Shown: one piece after another, positions 1 through 10,842 of the stretch
How the letters are laid out: each line of letters opens with the position of its first letter
Position numbering within the stretch: the stretch's first letter is position 1
Assembly: GCF_034702125.1 (NCBI RefSeq)
Contig: NC_085861.1
Span: 50,440,295 to 50,504,294 of the forward strand
DNA length: 64,000 bases
From: Engraulis encrasicolus
Lineage: Eukaryota; Chordata; Actinopteri; Clupeiformes; Engraulidae
Direction of reading: 5' to 3'
Notes under the pieces: generated by a model
The model's database searches: none
What the model was told of the DNA's origin: nothing
Seen by the model: only the letters and a program-made list of their open reading frames with translations
Made by a program: the position numbers and the translations under genes

Positions 1-2584
1 AAAAGAGCGTATGTGCGCTTCATAGTCCACAGTTTAAAGAGGATTGTCCTTGTTGTGTGCCCTACGGTGTAAACCGCTTCCCCGGCCGTGCTGAGGATGA
101 AGACATTCGCAAGATATGGATTAAAAACGTACACCGAAAGGACTTTGCCCCCAAACAAGTATTCAATGGTATGTATTTTTATTTCTAGGTGGTTAGTGTA
201 GTTAAGTAGGCCTATTGTAAGCCAGTGTCTATGTAACATAAACTGGTGGCAACAATTATTTAGCTTGGCTAGCTAACGCTAGTTACGATTATTTAGCATT
301 CTTTCATTAATACCTAAGTTTCCCCAGGAGTGGGAAGAGCACCATGAGCCCCATGGGTTATCTGTTCTGTGTGTGTCATGGTACATGTGTGTGCTTATTT
401 TCGATTATTTGTGTACGTGTGTGCCCTTTGAAAATGAAAATGTGACCCTGGCAACTTAGCTAATTCTTTTGTTATGCTAGCGGAGTTTTGGCAAGGCTAG
501 CCAGGTTACACTGACTTTAATAAGAAGTCAGGCTAGGTTTTTGGTAGCACCATGAGCCCCATGGTTATCTGTGCTGTGTGCCATGGTACATTTTGTGTGA
601 TTATTTACGATTATTTGTGTATGTGTGCCCTTTGAAATGGAAATGTGACCCTGGCAATTTAGCTAATTCTTTTGTTATGCTTAGCGGAGTTTTTGGCAAA
701 GCTAGCCAGGTCGTGTGACTGACTTCAATAAGTCAGGCTAGGTTTTGGTAGCTTTTGTTTTGTCCATAACCTAGCCCAATTTTATTTTCATCTCTTAAAT
801 CGACCACCATGTCTGTATTTGTAATAATGTTTGGCATTTTATTGGAAATAAAGTGGCGGGGACAAGCTAGGTTAATCTCAAAAGTGGTAGTGTCTGTGAG
901 AATGACTGCAGCCATGGCAAAGATAATTTTCTGTTTCATGTGTAACAGTCAATTATATTTTTTATCGCATCTTATCCCACCCTCCTTAGGTGTGTGGAGT
1001 ACACTTCCCTGACGGCAGACCAACGCAGGAACACCCATATCCCATAATATGGGATATGAATATAGTGTAAGTTTACATGTATTTAACAAATAACTTCAGT
1101 GCTTTTTTCTTAATTACCTTAACCATATGTTGTTAAAGTACTTTTGGAGCGATTTGCCTCCAGACGTTAGACTCTCTCCCATCTGCCACTACTTTTTAAT
1201 CTAGGCTAAAAAAAAATGTTGTTATGCTTTCTCTCCTTAAGGCACTGCTTTTATGTAACTAAATTGCCTTTCAACACTTGTGTCTTATTATTCCATGCAA
1301 GAGTCTACATCTGCTAATTGTAATATAATGCAATGTGAAGTGACATTTAAAGTGTTCTGTAGGACAGTGGCGTTGTAATTAACTGTTTTAAAAGCTGTTG
1401 GTGTTTTTTGTTCCTTCTCATATTTATTCTCAGAAAGCACCATCATGTGGAAGACCACCCACAAAGAGGAGATGTCTCCAGCCCCCAACAGAGAGACCAT
1501 GTGATGAGCCTCCTGTGACAAATTCTGATACCGAAGTAGGGCATAGCTTGGAGGATAGTCTGTCTCCACACCAATGTGATGTTGGCACTCAGTGGCCAGA
1601 GCGTAGTGATCATGATTATTGTTCGATGAAGTCAACAAAAGATGCAAGCACACAAACAGATCCTACACCATCACTGTCAGCTCATGACATGGATGATAAA
1701 GTGTCAAAATTTTACATTGGACTAGACATCATCAGCTTTTGGCAACTTTTGAACACCATCATTGGCTTTCTTCCACAGTCGAAGACGTTCAAATTAACAG
1801 TCCATGAACAGCTACTGCTGGTCCTAATGAGGCTTCGGCTTGGCTTAATGTTCACAGATTTGGGATCAGCAGAACTACAGCCTGTGATATGTTCGCAATG
1901 TGGAGAGCAACACTTTCCCAAGGGAAAATCTTTTTTTTGGCTCCCTCGAGACACTCTGAATAGAGTAAGACCCTCAAGTTTTCTTGAACACTATCCCAAT
2001 GCAACATGCATCATAGATTGCACTGAAATATTTGTCCAAAGACCGAAGAACTTGGGGAAAAGAGCAAAAACATACAGCAACTATAAGCATCACAACACCT
2101 ACAAAGTCCTCTATTGCATAGCCCCCCAATGGTTTTGTGATGTATTGTGTCAAAACTGTTTGGTGCCAGAGCTAGTGACATTTTTATCACAAAAAACTGT
2201 GGATTTCTGTCACATTTGATTTTTGGTGATCAGATTTTGACAGACCGGGGATTCACAATTGGAGATGTTCTTCCTCCAGGAGTGACATTGGCTATTCCAG
2301 CACTTACACGTTGATGTACACAACTATCAGAACAGGAAGTCACAAGAACCCGCCGTCTCGCCAATGTCCGAATTCATGTTGAACGTGCAATAAGAAGGTT
2401 AAAATGCTTCAAAATTTTGAGTAATGTAATTCCAGGTTGTTTAAAACATGTTGATGACATTTTGACTATTTGTGCAGGCCTGTGTAACCTTCTTGAAATC
2501 TTACAAACATGTTTGGCATACACTACACTTGTCCCTGTCTGTAGGCCTACATGTCAGCATCATCTTCCAACTTGTCAGCGATAA
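1..2584 (+). pseudogene. THAP-domain / DDE transposase of a eukaryotic DNA transposon, 5'-truncated by the window and frameshifted
   Basis: A decayed transposase gene in at least three exons. The first (3-158) encodes the middle of a THAP zinc finger, with the NRFPG and KIWIKNVHRKDF blocks. The donor at 159 keeps frame into exon 2 (990 to about 1066), which supplies the closing C-x2-H of the C2CH zinc site (VCGVHF). The last exon (about 1434-2584) encodes a basic and acidic linker, a helix-turn-helix region near 1700-1960 (KLTVHEQLLLVLMRLR) and a DDE_Tnp_4-like catalytic core. Visible acidic residues are the Asp in IIDCTE (codon 2016), the Asp at 2177 and the Glu in HVERAIRR (codon 2381). Frame is lost near 2130-2155 and regained, and a TGA sits in frame at 2312, so this copy is dead. 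THAP plus DDE_4 suggests a Harbinger/ISL2EU-like element; the superfamily is inference. The N-terminal codons are seen only in the inverted copy at 8423. Confidence 0.8.
880..985 (+). repeat. LINE 3'-tail-like fragment in intron 1 of the THAP transposon
   Basis: The block GTCTGTGAGAATGACTGCAG followed by the TTTCTGTTTCATG and TGTAACAGTCAAT blocks recurs at 6170-6260 (minus) and at 7285-7345 as part of the inverted copy. It resembles the common teleost LINE 3' end that finishes in an AACAGACAATAAAGTTT-type tail. Both transposon copies carry it, so it was acquired before they were duplicated. Confidence 0.45.
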
Positions 2585-3415
2585 TATGCCCAAGATATTT
2601 TGTACTGCTTGACACACAGTGATTGCCCTGACAGGTAAAACGTTGGAAAGACTTCCTGAACACAACACTTTTTTTGCATTGTACTGTATTTTTTTGCATT
2701 GTACTGTAGGCCTACATCAAACTCAACCCCAGAGCACACATTCAGAAGTTGCTGAAACTCAACAGTGCCGGGGGACATGGGCCTAATAACCAGATCATCA
2801 AATGGTTGAAAACGGTGCATGTGTTTTATTGTCTGTGTCTAAATCTCGTCATACATCCAGTGTGTTTTGTTTTTTTAACAGACGTGTTTTCACAATGACA
2901 CTCTGAGAATTTACTTTTGGACAAAGTGTCTTGTGTATAAAATGGTGTGCAGACAGCCGGAGTGTGTGTGTTGCGTAAAGGAGCAAGTGCTTTGCAAAGA
3001 TACCAGCTGAAAGTGTAATGCTTGACTTTTGATTAAGGTAAAGCAGCATGTGTTTAAGTTATAGTACCAACAACTGAACAATATGCTACTTTGGTTTAAG
3101 CATCGGCCTATTGTGTTTAAGCAGTAGCCTAGGCAAAAACTGTAACAAAGTAAAAACAAAACAAAGAAAATATAACTGGCGAATGAATTAAGAACCTGAA
3201 TTTTCACCAGCATTTGACCGGTTGTTAATTTAAAACAGGCATGCATATATATCTATATCTATCTTTAGAAAATAGGCCTACGTTAACAACAGGGAATCTT
3301 TATCTTTTCAGGTCAAGGTGGCCTAAGGTGCTGGGGGAAACTCTCTCTCTAGGCTAGGCCTAATCAGAAAGCAAGGTGTGTGTGTGTGTGTTTTTTTTTT
3401 TAAACCTGTCATTAA
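2585..3415. other. Non-coding stretch, probably including the 3' end of the left THAP transposon
   Basis: No supported gene. A short TTTTTTGCATTGTACTGTA motif is duplicated in tandem near 2668-2708. A GT-plus-T run lies at 3376-3400. Three TAGGCCTA octamers fall here (2707, 3273 and 3355). I could not find the element's 3' terminal repeat. Confidence 0.4.
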
Positions 3416-3907
3416 AGGGACACTGCAAGATTTATAGTTGTTTATTTCCAGTATTCATGCTGCTCATTCAAAAACGTTTTTTCATGAATATTTACCACCA
3501 CCATCACGTTCTAAGTATTCATTATGACTGGAAAATTGCACTTTCATACATGACAAAGGGGATCTTCTCCATTGTCTGCCATTTTGAATTTCCAGAAATA
3601 GCCATTTTTAGCTGCAAAAATGACTGTACTTGGGCCATAACAGAAAATCTGAGTTTATTATTTAGTAAACTTTCATGAAATATACTTTCATCAAATTTGG
3701 CAATAGGCAACCCAGTTACAATGAGCAGTATATAGTTGCAGTACCCTTTTTGATGAGTGGAGGTGCAAAACGCACACCAGAAACAGAGGTGCTGGCAACC
3801 AGAAAAAGCAATTGTAGAAGGAGAGAGGTGCCGCACACTCACAAGTTATATAAACAGTTTTTTTAATGTGACACACCCTTTTTGACCATTTCCTGCAGTG
3901 TGTCCCT
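3416..3907. mobile_element. Teleost MITE with AGGGACAC-type terminal repeats
   Basis: It begins AGGGACACTGCA and ends TGCAGTGTGTCCCT, so the ends are inverted repeats of about 13 bp with one small gap. The interior contains the block TTTACCACCACCA and a CCATTTTGAATTTCCAGAAATA block, which also occur at 24242-24559 in a second, more diverged member. There is no coding capacity. Confidence 0.7.
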
Positions 3908-4238
3908 CTAACTGATAAAATAAAGCCTTGTTGGCCTCAACATGTCATTAATTTCACCATGTAAAATTGTGCCTTGCAAGAACTGATATTTTGAGGCAGT
4001 GTTAAGACAGTGGGTTGCACCAGCTGATTGCTTAGGCTACTTAACCACAGCCCTTTTAGAAGACATCACCTCCCGTCCTCTCCTTGTGGTAGCGTCTCCA
4101 GCAATAAGTAAGGATTTGGCGCCCCTTAGTGGCAAGCTGTGCACCCAGCGATGAACAAACAGACTGCAAAACTCAGACAATCGCATATTATGTGGCAGAG
4201 GTAATGATAAAATGATGTCTGGTATAGTCAGGAGGTAA
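3908..4238. other. Non-coding spacer
   Basis: No gene, structural RNA or terminal-repeat element could be recognised. Confidence 0.4.
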
Positions 4239-5449
4239 GTAAGCGTACCCATTAAGCCCACCAAAATCTAAATTTCTTTATTTTTCAATGATCTTCAAAT
4301 ATTTTTTTTGTGAAATAATTTGTTAAATAGTAAGATTTACCTCTCTTCTCAATGTTTGTCACTGAGTTGATGGATATTTCAAAGTACAATATGAAGATTT
4401 TTTACGAGAAAAGTGAAAAGTCTGACTGGGCTTAAATGGTACCATTGGTACCATTTAAGCCCACTTGTGTTCCAAATAAGCTCATATAGTTATTTCTCTA
4501 TCAAAATACCTGGTGAGGTGTGTGAATTGAGTTTAAACAGTGGAGCCTACATGGCATAAATGGTTTCAGACCAAAAATGTAAGATTTGCTCAAAAAATAG
4601 TGCATAAAACCTAATTAAATATTACGGCATCTTTTACTTCATATACTTCATAAAATTCTTCATCCAAACAGAGAAATTTATTTTTTCTTATTGATTATTG
4701 TTAGTTCATTACATTACGCCTTTTAAACCAACAACTTGGTATTGTACAGCACTTTTTATGTCCCTCAAAGGCATTTTTCATAAGCATGCATGCAAACTTG
4801 CATGCATTTCAATGGGGTGTACCATTTAAGCCCACCTTGTACCCATTAAGCCCGCCTATACAAAAAGCTATTTTATGGAAATAATCAACTCCACAAAACA
4901 TTTCATGATGCATTTCTTTAAAGACCAATGCCAAACAAACTGGAATATGCTTAGAATTCATACCTAACCACCTTAAGTCTTACGGTATAGTAAGATAAAG
5001 ATGGTGTGTGGTTGTATCAAGAAAATATCGGCGTGTGCTCGCTCATAAAACACATCTTTCCATTTGAAGGGAAATGCTATAATTTAGTAAAACACTGCAT
5101 GTATATATATAAAAATCATTACATTTACCTCTTAGTTTACTAAATATGAAAGTATTTTCAAAACATTTGACTTAAACTAGCTGATATTCTATGATTTCTG
5201 ACATGTCCCAAAACAGCAAAGTTTTGAGGCAACTTCTTGTCAGTAGTCCTGAGACTGGATTCACTTGGACGGGAATAACTCGACGATAAAAAATGTGATT
5301 TGTTTGCAATAAAAAACATTTTGTCAGTTACTAAACCCTTTAATTGGATAGGGTGATGAACAACAAAATTCAGCTTTCCCCTTTCTTTAAATTGACCTCA
5401 AAGTTGAAAGTGGGCTTAAAGGGTACATGGGCTTAATGGGTACGCTTAC
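4239..5449. mobile_element. 1.2-kb element with perfect terminal inverted repeats and internal copies of the same motif
   Basis: The terminal 22 bp are perfect inverted repeats; the first 20 are GTAAGCGTACCCATTAAGCC (left 4239-4260, right 5428-5449). The core of this motif (GTACCNNTTAAGCCCAC) recurs inside as a palindrome at 4427-4462, as a direct pair at 4818-4858 and again in inverted orientation at 5410-5426. There is no long ORF, so it is likely a non-autonomous DNA transposon whose transposase binds the repeated motif. No clear target-site duplication was found, and the family is not recognised. Confidence 0.65.
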
Positions 5450-5602
5450 CTTAATGAAAAAAGCCAGTATAACATTTCCCAATCAATATATGGGGGATAA
5501 TGATTAATTAAATTGAATGTGTGACAGTGGCACCAGCTCTCTGTTAAGACTGGACACCACAGGTCAGCTCCTGTGTCTATTCCACAACACACTACAGCAA
5601 GA

Positions 5603-5834
5603 TTTTACATTACATTACATTTCACTTAGCTGACGCTTTCATTTGTTCAAAGCGACTTACAACTATTATTTTTCAGGATATTGGTTACAGTCCCTGGAGC
5701 AATGTGGGGTTAGGTGCCTTGCTCAAGGGCACTTCAGCCATGGATGGAGGTGTAGGGAGAGGTCGTGGGGGATTCGAACCGGCAACCCCTAGATTGAAAG
5801 ACCAACTCTCTAACCACTAGGCCATGGCTGCCCA
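5603..5834 (-). mobile_element. tRNA-derived SINE (minus strand)
   Basis: Read on the minus strand, it starts with a tRNA-like head: a box A-like TGGCCTAGTGGTTAGAGA (5806-5823) and a box B GGTTCGAATCCC (5769-5780). It then has a body with GTCGCTTTGAACAAATG and CAGCTAAGTGAAA blocks and a tail of ATGTA repeats at the low-coordinate end. It belongs to the widespread teleost family that carries the GGGGTTAGGTGCCTTGCTCA block. It is not a tRNA gene: the cloverleaf is not completed. Confidence 0.8.
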
Positions 5835-6129
5835 GATTTCTCACAAAGAGCTGCATTGAAATGACATTAAGAACATTAGTAATTAATAACAAGTTGCCTA
5901 GTAAAAAACACACCAGCAAGAGTCATTTAGTGTATTGAGCACAAGTAGCTAGGTTGTTTTTCAGTTCAGCACATATAAAAACACCATCGAGTAAGCACAC
6001 AGTATTGAACTATATTACATTCACTATCTGTATGCATTTTAATAACTGTGTAAATAAACAATTCAAAACCGCTAAGGTTAATTCATTTTCCTTTAGCACT
6101 TAAGCCTACAGTATACAGTATGTCATACC

Positions 6130-6452
6130 TTTGTCAGGTGCACTGATTCTCATTGATATGATGAGATTAGATAAAACTTTATTGTCTGTTACAACCATGA
6201 AACAGAAAATTGTCTTTGGCGTGACTTCAGTGATTCTCACAGACATTAGACAAGGCTTGACCAAAAAAAAAAAAAAAAGACGACCACACAATACATTCAT
6301 GCTGCAGCTGGACAGTTCATATCTTGTTCAGTATGGTCACAGCTGAGGGGATGAAGGATTTCTTGAAAGATGATTGATATATACATATAACTGAACCAAG
6401 TGTTTCTGCACCGTATTGAACAATAATCCTCTCAACATTAATCCAAGTCTCT
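6130..6452 (-). repeat. 3' end of a non-LTR retrotransposon (LINE)
   Basis: On the minus strand the translated end reads ...KSFIPSAVTILNKI then stop, which resembles the C-terminal tail of fish L2/Rex-type reverse transcriptases. It is followed by a 3' UTR ending in the AACAGACAATAAAG block. It abuts the truncated transposase exon at 6453, so it either caused or filled the deletion in that transposon copy. The family assignment is uncertain. Confidence 0.5.
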
Positions 6453-8423
6453 CTGTTGGGGGCTGGAGACATCTCCTCTTCGGGGGTGGTCTTCCACATG
6501 ATAGTGCTTTCTGAGAATAAATATAAGAAGGAACAAAAAACACCAACAGCTTTTAAAACAGTTAATTACAACGCCACTGTCCTACAGAACACTTTAAATC
6601 TCACTTCACATTGCCTTATATTATAATTAGCAGATATAGACTCTTGCATGGAATAATAAGACACAAGTGTTGAAAGGCAATTTAGGTACATAAAAGCAGT
6701 GCCTAAAGGAGAGAAAGCATAACAACTAAGAGTCAAGAACTAAGTTAAGAAAATGTGTGTGTGTTTTCTTTTTAAGCCTAGATTAAAAAGTAGTGGCAGA
6801 TGGGAGAGTCTCTAACGTCTGGAGGCAAATCGCTCCAAAAGTACTTTAACAACATATGAAGAGTTCAGATGCAAAACCCCCTAACTCCATTTCTGAAGAC
6901 CTGTACGTCTATATTTTTAGAGAACCCTGTTGTTGGTTTGGTTTACATTCATGTACTTGATAATACATATAAAAAGTTATATTACATAAATACAATTTAA
7001 AAAATATGCAATTTTGATAGCTTTGTATTAAATAAAAATGAATTAAGATTATTTTCTGAAAAGGCACTTAGGGGGTTTTGCATCTGAACTCTTCATATGG
7101 TTAAGGTAATTACGAAAAAAAGCACTAAGTTATTTGTTATATACATGTAAACTTACACTATATTCATATCCCATATTAAATATGGGATATGGGTGTTCCT
7201 GCGTTGGTCTGCCGTCAGGGAAGTATACTCCACACACCTAAGGAGGGTGGGAATAAGATGAGATAAAAAACAAATATGCTTGACTGTTACACATGAAACA
7301 GAAAATTATCTTTGCCATGGCTGCAGTCATTCTCACAGACATTAGACAAAATACAGGACAAAGCAAGACATGTACACTGAGGTTGGATAGCGAAAATTAT
7401 CTTTTGTTGAGGAAGGGTTACAGACATGGGTGTAATTTTCAGTCTGGGTGTTGGGGGACATGTCCATAGGCCTACCACTTTTGAGATTAACCTAGCTTGT
7501 CCCCGCCACTTTATTTCCAATAAAATGCCAAACATTATTACAAATACAGACATGGTGGTCGATTTAAGAGATGAAAATAAAATTGGGCTAGGTTATGGAC
7601 AAAACAAAAGCTACCAAAACCTAGCCTGACTTATTGAAGTCAGTCACACGACCTGGCTAGCTTTGCCAAAAATCCGCTGGCATAACAAAAGAATTAGCTA
7701 AATTGCCAGGGTCACATTTCCATTTCAAAGGGCACACATACACAAACAATCGTAAATAATCACACAAATGTACCATGGCACACAGCACAGATAACCATGG
7801 GGCTCATGATGCTACCAAAACCTAGCCTGACTTCTTATTAAAGTCAGTGTAACCTGGCTAGCCTTGCCAAAACTCCGCTAGCATAACAAAAGAATTAGCT
7901 AAGTTGCCAGGGTCACATTTTCATTTCAAAGGGCACACACGTACACAAATAATCGAAAATAAGCACACAAATGTACCATGACACACAGAACAGATAACCA
8001 TGGGGCTCATGGTGCTCTTCCCACTCCTGGGGAAACTTAGGTATTAATGAAAGAATGCTAAATAATCGTAACTAGCGTTAGCTAGCCAAGCTAAATAATT
8101 GTTGCCACCAGTTTATGTTACATAGACACTGGCTTACAATAGGCCTACTTAACTACACTAACCACCTAGAAATAAAAATACATACCATTGAATACTTGTT
8201 TGGGGGCAAAGTCCTTTCGGTGTACGTTTTTAATCCATATCTTGCGAATGTCTTCATCCTCAGCACGGCCGGGGAAGCGGTTTACACCGTAGGGCACACA
8301 ACAAGGACAATCCTCTTTAAACTGTGGACTATGAAGCGCACATACGCTCTTTTTCCACATTTTTAGCGTTCTGCTGTTATTGTGACATCCGATTACGGCA
8401 CACGTTAGTCCAGATCCAGACAT
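6453..8423 (-). pseudogene. Second copy of the THAP transposon, inverted and internally deleted
   Basis: This minus-strand copy matches 1-1498 over exon 1, both introns and the start of the last exon. Exon 1 runs from the ATG at 8423 to about 8196 and gives the complete start of the THAP domain (MSGSGLTCAVIGCHNN), with the first two zinc cysteines that are missing from the left copy. Exon 2 (about 7237 down to 7160) carries the C-x2-H pair. Homology stops at about 6453, eight codons or so before the DDE region; a LINE 3'-end fragment is joined there, so the whole catalytic domain is absent. It is also interrupted by a 237-bp MITE (6858-7094) and by about 130 bp of extra sequence near 7342-7470. 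It cannot encode an active transposase, but it could make a short DNA-binding THAP peptide. Intron similarity to the left copy is very high by eye, so the pair is fairly young. Confidence 0.75.
6858..7094. mobile_element. 237-bp MITE with near-perfect terminal inverted repeats
   Basis: The left end GAAGAGTTCAGATGCAAAAC is mirrored at the right end (7068-7094). The element is flanked by ATAT on both sides (6854-6857 and 7095-7098). The paralogous left transposon copy at about 1125-1135 shows the uninterrupted site with a single ATAT, which fixes the insertion boundaries. The interior is AT-rich with no ORF, so it is non-autonomous. The superfamily is not recognised; the 4-bp duplication is an inference from the empty site and could be read one base either way. 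Confidence 0.8.
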
Positions 8424-8660
8424 ATTTGTACAAAGATGATGTGAAAGTCAGGAACTGCATACGCTTCAATTACGAGTTTACGTCAGGGAGCACTTCAGTA
8501 ATGGCTCTACTTCCGGTTATTTCCTCTGATCGGTGTATAAAGATCTATGGTGGCTTCGCACTAGTAGCCTTCTCTGCGTAATAGAAGCGCAATGTCTTCA
8601 ACCTTACGCTCGAACGCCGGCTGATGTGATTGGCTGAGCACATTTGTGTGTCATATACCG
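8424..8660. promoter_or_regulatory. Probable 5' terminal and promoter region of the inverted THAP transposon
   Basis: This is the sequence directly upstream (on the minus strand) of the transposase ATG at 8423. It contains a TATA-like GTGTATAAAGATC block near 8533-8545. The element boundary and terminal repeat could not be fixed because the other copy is cut by the window edge. Confidence 0.35.
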
Positions 8661-8699
8661 TCAGGACAGTCTCAAAAATCCACACACAAATACAATGGA

Positions 8700-8930
8700 A
8701 GTCACAAATATGTATAGGGTTTGCGAATATATGTAGACCGGTTTGCAAATTAATAGAACTGCGCTGGCATTTGTGAATGGGGATACATTCATTTGTGCAT
8801 CATGAATTATATTTGTGAATGTTGTTACATTTGTTTGTGGATCATGAAATGTATGAATTATATTTGTGAATGTCATTACTTTTGTTTGTGGATCACGAAA
8901 TATATTGGTGAGTGGTGTGACATTCATTTC
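8700..8930. repeat. Degenerate 51-bp minisatellite
   Basis: The unit GAATTATATTTGTGAATG followed by a TTACATTTGTTTGTGGATCA block repeats with a 51-bp period (for example 8804 and 8855). More diverged copies lie before and after. It lies just outside the end of the inverted transposon. Confidence 0.7.
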
Positions 8931-9134
8931 TTAATATTGATACTGTTCTATCTCCATACATTACAACCCTCAGAATGATATTCATATTCAGTAATGTAGA
9001 CATAAACCAATGAAGTGAGTGTAGTTTCTCATTTTAAACCACCTAGATGCCCAAAAAACACCTCACACATGTACACACATGAGGTGTATAGGTGCACATG
9101 TAATACACTAAATGGTGTTTTACAATATGGATGG

Positions 9135-9390
9135 CAGGGCTGAAATGGGTCCAGAAAACAGCCTGGGCATTTTTGGCATAGACCAGCCCCCTGCTTTTCT
9201 ACATGATCATGATTAGCTCAGTCCACTGTACAAATCCTTAAGTAGGCCTAGATGGAGCAATGGGCCAGCCCATCTCAATTTTGGAAAACAAGAAGAAACA
9301 ATACAACAGCATCTGCCCCTGAGGACTGCCGGCCCACCGGGAAAATAACCCTGTATGCCAGATGACCAGCCCTGGCCTGATGGATGGCGA
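9135..9390. mobile_element. MITE remnant with CAGGGCTG-type ends
   Basis: The left end GCAGGGCTGAAATGGG and the right end block CCAGCCCTGGCCTG resemble the inverted ends of a common teleost MITE. The block CCCACCGGGAAAATAACCCT is characteristic of that family. The ends have diverged. Confidence 0.45.
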
Positions 9391-10155
9391 CTCTTGATCA
9401 CACAATAAAAAAAATGGGGTGTTAATGTTCCGGAGGAAATGTAGGCTATATATGACATGGAGATTTTACAACACTGGAGAGTCAGATTACTCTAACAGTG
9501 AGTTAAAAGCCAGTGTCAAATTTTGCAGCTGGCTAGTGTTTCAACTCTACAGCAAGATGATTAGGCTACTCCCACTCTGCTTCAGATGCATCAGTGTTCA
9601 ATATATATTTTTAAAAGTTCTCATTCCAGTGCTAATATTAACAAAATATTTAGTAGAATCAATTCTGAAAATGTTACACCAAAGAGTAAAAATCTTTAAC
9701 ACTGGTATTTTTGCAGTGTATTTGCTTTGGCCATAATCTGATGAATTTACCATTAACAGATTATGATCAATTAAAATAAGAGCATCAAACAGATGGAAGA
9801 CCTATCATTTGGTTTCCAATAAACAATCTTAGTTCTGTTGATGGTTAAATGATTAATGCTCCACTTGTGGCTTTGCTTGGGCACAATCCCTAGTGCTGAA
9901 CAAAAAAGTAGGTTATTGCTATTCTGGTAATAGCATATTTATAACAGGAGCCATGACTTCACAGATTACACAGACACAGAGGAGGTAGCATGTCTCGGGA
10001 AATGTGAATGGAGGGATGGGGACGTGTGCAACAGCATTCTCAGCCAGGCTGAATGGTATTTGTCATCGCTCCAGATAGATCACGTCTCAGCTCCATTTCA
10101 TTTCACTCCGCCGCCAACTGCTAAACAAAAAGTGGAAGTGGATGATGCATGAGGC
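9391..10155. other. Non-coding stretch
   Basis: AT-rich sequence with no recognisable gene, RNA or bounded repeat. Confidence 0.35.
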
Positions 10156-10156
10156 G

Positions 10157-10580
10157 CAGAGGCGGACTTTCCATTAAGCAAACCTAGGCAATTGCCTAGG
10201 GCACCGACCAAATCTGTTCTCCATATGGGGCCCCAATTGTTACTCACGGTTAAGAGGCCAAAAAGCTTGATTTTAATTTGTCACTTACGTAAAGTCACCC
10301 AAGATATGAGACAAAACACTAAAGTACCACAAAAACACAGAATTGTATGTATAGTGACTTTTGAGGGCCCCAAAATGGCTAGATGAGGCAAAAGGGATTG
10401 TACCGGAGTTAACTTGTGATGTGAGTGTCAACTCACTGCAATGTGGCAGGGGCACCACCAGAAATGTTGGGCCCTATGAAAGATTCGAATTTTGTTAGTG
10501 CTTTTGGGCCCTCTTAAGGGCCGTTGTCAGTGCTTGGGCCCTTAGAATTTGTAACATCTTTCCCCCCCTAGCGGCACCCA
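10157..10580. mobile_element. Old MITE-like repeat
   Basis: It begins with AGAGGCGGACTTTCCATTA and a GGCAATTGCCTAGGGC palindrome, and contains repeated GGGCCC blocks up to the CCCTTAGAATTTG region. This recalls a common teleost repeat, but a matching right terminus is not clear. Confidence 0.4.
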
Positions 10581-10646
10581 TGCAATGTGGTGTACAAAAA
10601 TTGCAAGCTTCCTTTATAAAGAATAGTAATACATTTATGTTCCATG

Positions 10647-10842
10647 CAGGGCTCTAAATTGACACCATCCAAACGACCAAATGCTGCTGAAATCTCAGTC
10701 TGGCTGGTAGAAAAGATAAACTTACTCGCCACTTTGACCCATTAGTGAGTGTGTGTTTTTGGCTGGTAAGATTAACATCTACTAGCCATTTTGGCTGGTG
10801 ATGAGTGATGGTGATGGTAATGAGGTTAATTTGGAGCCCTGC
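10647..10842. mobile_element. CAGGGCTCTAAATT MITE, copy 1
   Basis: The left end CAGGGCTCTAAATTGACACC is mirrored at the right end (AATTTGGAGCCCTG). The interior contains ACTCGCCACTTTGACCCATT and TTAGTGAGTG blocks shared with the second copy at 59192-59367. Non-coding. Confidence 0.7.

Noticed and set aside
5760..5834. tRNA gene on the minus strand
   Set aside because: Box A and box B are present, but the cloverleaf cannot be completed and the sequence continues into a SINE body with an ATGTA tail. The same applies at 39735-39800.
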